A stretch of DNA of 64,000 bases from Alcanivoracaceae bacterium (GTDB lineage Bacteria; Pseudomonadota; Gammaproteobacteria; Pseudomonadales; Alcanivoracaceae), in assembly GCA_023146255.1 (NCBI GenBank), contig JAGLCJ010000015.1, positions 1 to 64,000 on the forward strand, written 5' to 3'. The position numbers and the translations under genes are program-made. Shown in pieces: positions 61,060 to 64,000 of this stretch. Within the stretch, counting starts at the first letter, position 1, and each line of letters opens with the position of its first letter. The notes under the pieces were generated by a model. It ran no database searches. It was not told the origin of the DNA and was given only the letters and a program-made list of their open reading frames with translations.

Positions 61060-61169
61060 GGCGGGTGTCCTTGTCTTTGTTTCAATGGGGGATAGCAGGA
61101 GGGCGCCCTTTCAGCGCCGGCCCGATGTCTGGTAGTCAGTAAATACGTACTATGTGGCCATGGTCAACT

Positions 61170-61184
61170 ATGTCAATTTGACAT
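61170..61184. promoter_or_regulatory. Perfect 15-bp palindrome between divergent regulator genes
   Basis: ATGTCAA-T-TTGACAT. It includes a TTGACA-like -35 hexamer and lies in the 209-bp gap between the ribbon-helix-helix and LysR genes, so it could be an operator for either. Confidence 0.5.
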
Positions 61185-61268
61185 CACGGTCCGGCGCCAA
61201 GGGTATTAACTGACTGAAACATGGCATAATTTCCACTCCTTATTATCCTGTCCGGGAGTATTCAGGCT

Positions 61269-62219
61269 GTGAATGTTGGAAGGGTGGACCTGAACCTGCT
61301 CAAGTATCTGGATGTTCTGCTGCGTGAGCAGAATGTCACCCGGGCTGCTGAGCAGCTCGGTATTACCCAGCCAGCCATGAGCAATGGCCTGAAGCGGCTG
61401 CGCGAGCTGTTCAACGACCCCCTGCTGATCAGGACCTCTGATGGCATGACGGCGACGGAGCGGGCGCTGGAGTTGCAGCCGCTGGTGCGTCAGGTGTTGG
61501 CCCAGACCGAGCTGATGCTGACCCCCGACGAAGTGTTTCGCCCGGCTGACAGCCGGCGGGTATTCCGGATCATGACCAGTGATTATGCCGAGGCCACTCT
61601 GGTACCACATATTGTTCGTCGCCTGCGGGCGGAGGCGCCCAATCTGGTGCTCGATTTTCTGACGCCATCGGATGTCAGTTACACCGATATGGAGCAGGGG
61701 CGGGTGGATATGGCGATTAACCGTTTCAACGAGATCCCCCAGTCCTTTCATCAGGTGACATTATGGAGGGATTCATTTTCATGCTTGCTGAATCGGGATA
61801 ACCCGATCTCCGGAAAATTCAATCTGGATAGCTACCTCTCTGCACAGCATATCTGGGTGTCGAAGACCGGTTTCGGCGTCGGTTTCGGAATGAATCCGGA
61901 CAAACTCGGCGGGCTGGGCTGGATTGATCAGGCTTTGATGAGAATTGGCAAAAGCCGCAAGATCTCCATTTTCACCCGCCACTATCAAATGCCGGCATTG
62001 CTGGCCATGAATAATGATCTGGTTGCAACCCTGCCTACTCGGGTAGCGCGAATGCAGGCAGAAAATTCCAGTCTGGTTATCAAGGAGCCGCCGTTTTCGA
62101 TTCCGGAGTTCGAGCTGAAAATGGCGTGGTCTGCGCTGCTTCACCACAACGCAGCACATCGCTGGTTGCGCAAGTTGATTCAGGAGGAGGCGGAGCAAAT
62201 TGCATTGCTGTCGGGATAA
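61269..62219 (+). CDS. LysR-family transcriptional regulator
   Basis: 316 residues starting with GTG. Winged HTH: VDLNLLKYLDVLLREQNVTR, AAEQLGITQPAMSNGLKRLR (about residues 6-45). The C-terminal substrate domain (about 92-300) includes RVFRIMTSDYAEATLVPHIV and contains GRVDMAINRFNEIPQSFHQ. The NodD/LeuO-like branch with this form often controls aromatic or lipid catabolism; the target here is unknown. A second GTG at 61284 is possible as start. Confidence 0.92.
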   Translation: MNVGRVDLNLLKYLDVLLREQNVTRAAEQLGITQPAMSNGLKRLRELFNDPLLIRTSDGMTATERALELQPLVRQVLAQTELMLTPDEVFRPADSRRVFRIMTSDYAEATLVPHIVRRLRAEAPNLVLDFLTPSDVSYTDMEQGRVDMAINRFNEIPQSFHQVTLWRDSFSCLLNRDNPISGKFNLDSYLSAQHIWVSKTGFGVGFGMNPDKLGGLGWIDQALMRIGKSRKISIFTRHYQMPALLAMNNDLVATLPTRVARMQAENSSLVIKEPPFSIPEFELKMAWSALLHHNAAHRWLRKLIQEEAEQIALLSG

Positions 62220-62225
62220 GCTGAT

Positions 62226-63095
62226 TTAAACCCGCATCTGGCCTGCTTCTGCAATAGCGCCTTTCCTGACGCCTTCGAAAGCCTTGACCCGGAAGTGCTT
62301 GCCTGGTGCTTCCCGGGCAAGCTCCTGAACAATATGCTCGGCTAACTGTTCAACAGTCGTGTCTGTATCAATCAGATAGCAATGATCCTCAGGGATTAAT
62401 AGCTCAAACATCCCTTGAGCACTTTCGTAGCGAAAGCGGTGATGGGGCGCCTCATCAATATAATAAGTCCCCTCCAGATCGTCGCGGGTGCCAATATAAA
62501 TATCTTCCCAACGATCCGCCCAGAGCTTTTCCCAGTACCGACTACGGCGGCCATTCTCAAGGATTTCAATGCGTGAGCGATGGCCATGGGCTATGCGCTG
62601 GCAGTTGCCGTCATGCTTTTTCAGGCCATGAGAATAATGATAGTAAGGCGACGTGCCGAACTCTTCTTCGCGCAATGTCAGAAGGACCTCTGTGACATTC
62701 TCTGGTATCGCACTGCGAACCTGTTCCGTCAGAAAAAGGGACAGGTTGCCCTTGCTGATTTCCATGGCGGGGATGATCAGAATGCTGGAGTCCGGAGCAC
62801 GCATGCGAATGTCGCCGCCGGGGTAGCGCCAGGTCACGCTAACACGGTCCTCACCATCAGTGCCGTGAGTTAACAGCTCGCTGTCTCCTGGTATCAGCAG
62901 GCGATGGTCGGCGCATTCATCCAAAACCTGCTTTATCCGCTTCTTGATGTGGCCGAAGTCGAACACCATGCTCTGTTCGTCAAGATGACCGGTCAGCTCC
63001 AGATCCACGATCCATGACTCGCCGACCATGCCGCGCTTGGCATGCAGGTAGGAGAAGTCGAGAACAGTCAGATTATCGACAAACAGGGTGGCCAT
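62226..63095 (-). CDS. QueD/PTPS-like protein with two lobes (6-carboxytetrahydropterin synthase family)
   Basis: 289 residues, about twice the normal QueD length. The N-terminal lobe has the fold signature DFSYLHAKRGMVGESW, QSMVFDFGHIKKRIKQVLDE and DHRLLIPG but lacks HGH. The C-terminal lobe supplies NCQRIAHGHRSRIEI, with Cys and the His pair for zinc, and later DTDTTVEQLAEHIVQEL. One active site may thus be built from both lobes. Pterin or preQ0 chemistry is likely but unproved. ATG 63095 (MATLFVDNLTVLDF) is preferred to 63134. Convergent with the LysR gene with 6 bp between stops. Confidence 0.85.
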   Translation of the reverse strand: MATLFVDNLTVLDFSYLHAKRGMVGESWIVDLELTGHLDEQSMVFDFGHIKKRIKQVLDECADHRLLIPGDSELLTHGTDGEDRVSVTWRYPGGDIRMRAPDSSILIIPAMEISKGNLSLFLTEQVRSAIPENVTEVLLTLREEEFGTSPYYHYSHGLKKHDGNCQRIAHGHRSRIEILENGRRSRYWEKLWADRWEDIYIGTRDDLEGTYYIDEAPHHRFRYESAQGMFELLIPEDHCYLIDTDTTVEQLAEHIVQELAREAPGKHFRVKAFEGVRKGAIAEAGQMRV

Positions 63096-63303
63096 GGTCG
63101 TCCGCGCAAGTGGATGGGAGTTAGCAGGGGTCATTATGACAGCTGCGCAGCCGGGTGCCAGTCGGGTCCGCTCGAAAAGTGTGCTGATCTTCTGTCAGTG
63201 TGAACCGTGCCTCAGAGCGTCAGGACTGGTGCCGATGCGGACCTGCCTTTCCCCGGTTTGATCCAGCGATGTATGCTGAACGCCTGTTCTCCGGAAGGTC
63301 GCC

Positions 63304-64000
63304 ATGTTGTCTCGCCGCGTTTGTCTGTTTCTGGCTTCTTTGCTGGTTCTTCTGTTGTCCCGGAACGCCCTGGCCGCTGCGCCAGTATGGGTTGATGAGG
63401 CGCCTACCGGGCCGCTTGGGCAGGATCTGTCGCTGCTGATTGATGCTAGCGGGAAGTTGACGCTGGATCAGGTGCGGGCGCGGGTAGGTAGCGGGTTTGT
63501 GGCCGGCGAGAGGTCGGTGCCGGCATTCGGTATTGGAGCTGACCCGGTCTGGTTCAGGTTGGTGGTCGATAATCCCACAGCCGACTCGGTGCTGCGTGTG
63601 CTGCTGGCTGGCACCTCGTGGATCGATCAACTCGATTTCTACGTTATTCATGAAGGTCAGTTAGTAACCCACCAGACTGCCGGTGATCGTGAGGCCCATT
63701 ACCAGCGCCCTGTGGCCGGGATGGGCTACCTGTTCCGGCACCAATTTGCGCCCGGCCAGAGTGAGGTTTACCTGCGCGCCAGCACCCCCGATCCGCTGCT
63801 ATTGCCGCTACGGATGTTGACGCCGGAGGCGCTGGAAAAAGCCGAGCGGCAAAGCTTCTATAGCTACGGCATGGTATACGGGTTTGTGCTTGCATTGCTG
63901 GCCTACAATCTCATGCTCTACTTCGGCATCGGCCAACAGAGTCATCTTAATTATTCGTTGTATCTGAGCTGCTTTTTGTTAATGAATGTGGCGTACACCG
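63304..64000 (+). CDS. N-terminal part of a 7TMR-DISM receptor (runs off the window)
   Basis: The frame is open from ATG 63304 to the end of the window (232 codons). A signal peptide (VCLFLASLLVLLLSRNALA) leads to a periplasmic 7TMR-DISM extracellular-2 domain: FGIGADPVWFRLVVDNP, VLLAGTSWIDQLDFYVI, RPVAGMGYLFRHQF. The first transmembrane helices follow (GMVYGFVLALLAYNLMLYFG, YSLYLSCFLLMNVAY). Such receptors usually end in a GGDEF, histidine kinase or similar output domain, which is outside the window. GGAAGG precedes the ATG. Confidence 0.9.
   Translation, partial: MLSRRVCLFLASLLVLLLSRNALAAAPVWVDEAPTGPLGQDLSLLIDASGKLTLDQVRARVGSGFVAGERSVPAFGIGADPVWFRLVVDNPTADSVLRVLLAGTSWIDQLDFYVIHEGQLVTHQTAGDREAHYQRPVAGMGYLFRHQFAPGQSEVYLRASTPDPLLLPLRMLTPEALEKAERQSFYSYGMVYGFVLALLAYNLMLYFGIGQQSHLNYSLYLSCFLLMNVAYT

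Overview
The window looks like the chromosome of a Gammaproteobacterium, probably a marine or salt-tolerant member of the Pseudomonadales/Oceanospirillales. The pointers are the gene order rnr-rlmB-rpsF-priB-rpsR-rplI-dnaB-alr-radA, the block nrdR-ribD-ribE-ribB ... ribH-nusB-thiL-pgpA ... dxs-ispA-xseB (the order known from Pseudomonas), an ectoine operon, and moderately high GC. The species cannot be fixed from sequence alone. Almost all of the DNA is coding. There is one tRNA gene, no rRNA, no transposase and no CRISPR array.

Layout. 1-3.4 kb: 3' end of a very large repetitive adhesin-like gene ending in a LysM domain. 3.4-3.8 kb: a strong terminator, a tRNA-Leu(CAG) and a duplicated copy of its 3' end plus terminator. 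3.9-14.1 kb: housekeeping genes (RNase R, RlmB, S6/PriB/S18/L9, DnaB, Alr, RadA), interrupted by two secreted proteins of unknown function on the other strand. 14.1-16.1 kb: a PilZ protein and EttA. The 16.1-16.6 kb gap holds two long hairpins whose loops are exact reverse complements. 16.6-30.7 kb: glyA, nrdR and the riboflavin/nusB/thiL/pgpA block, split by a four-gene insertion (Ig-like lipoprotein, alpha/beta hydrolase, outer-membrane protein, metallo-beta-lactamase fold protein). 30.7-39.9 kb: a diguanylate cyclase, dxs-ispA-xseB, a thioesterase, dusC, a second diguanylate cyclase and an acyl-CoA dehydrogenase.

39.9-43.0 kb: ectoine synthesis under a MarR-type regulator (ectR-ectA-ectB-ectC), with an extra 43-codon reading frame fitted exactly between ectB and ectC by TGATG and ATGA overlaps. 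43.3-52.3 kb: an island that resembles a zinc-starvation response: folE2, znuA and znuB without an ATPase, a His-rich outer-membrane protein, a small membrane protein, yidD, and cysS, hisI and thrS outside their usual contexts.

52.5-64 kb: signalling. A GAF-GAF-HD-GYP protein, an M23 peptidase and a third GGDEF protein precede what I consider the most interesting system: a CqsA/LqsA-type alpha-hydroxyketone autoinducer synthase facing a two-gene operon for a CqsS-like membrane sensor kinase and a separate LqsR-like response regulator. The window closes with a ribbon-helix-helix protein, a LysR regulator, a two-lobed QueD-like protein and the start of a 7TMR-DISM receptor. Three GGDEF proteins, one HD-GYP protein and one PilZ protein suggest strong use of cyclic di-GMP, possibly linked to the quorum-sensing module (inference).
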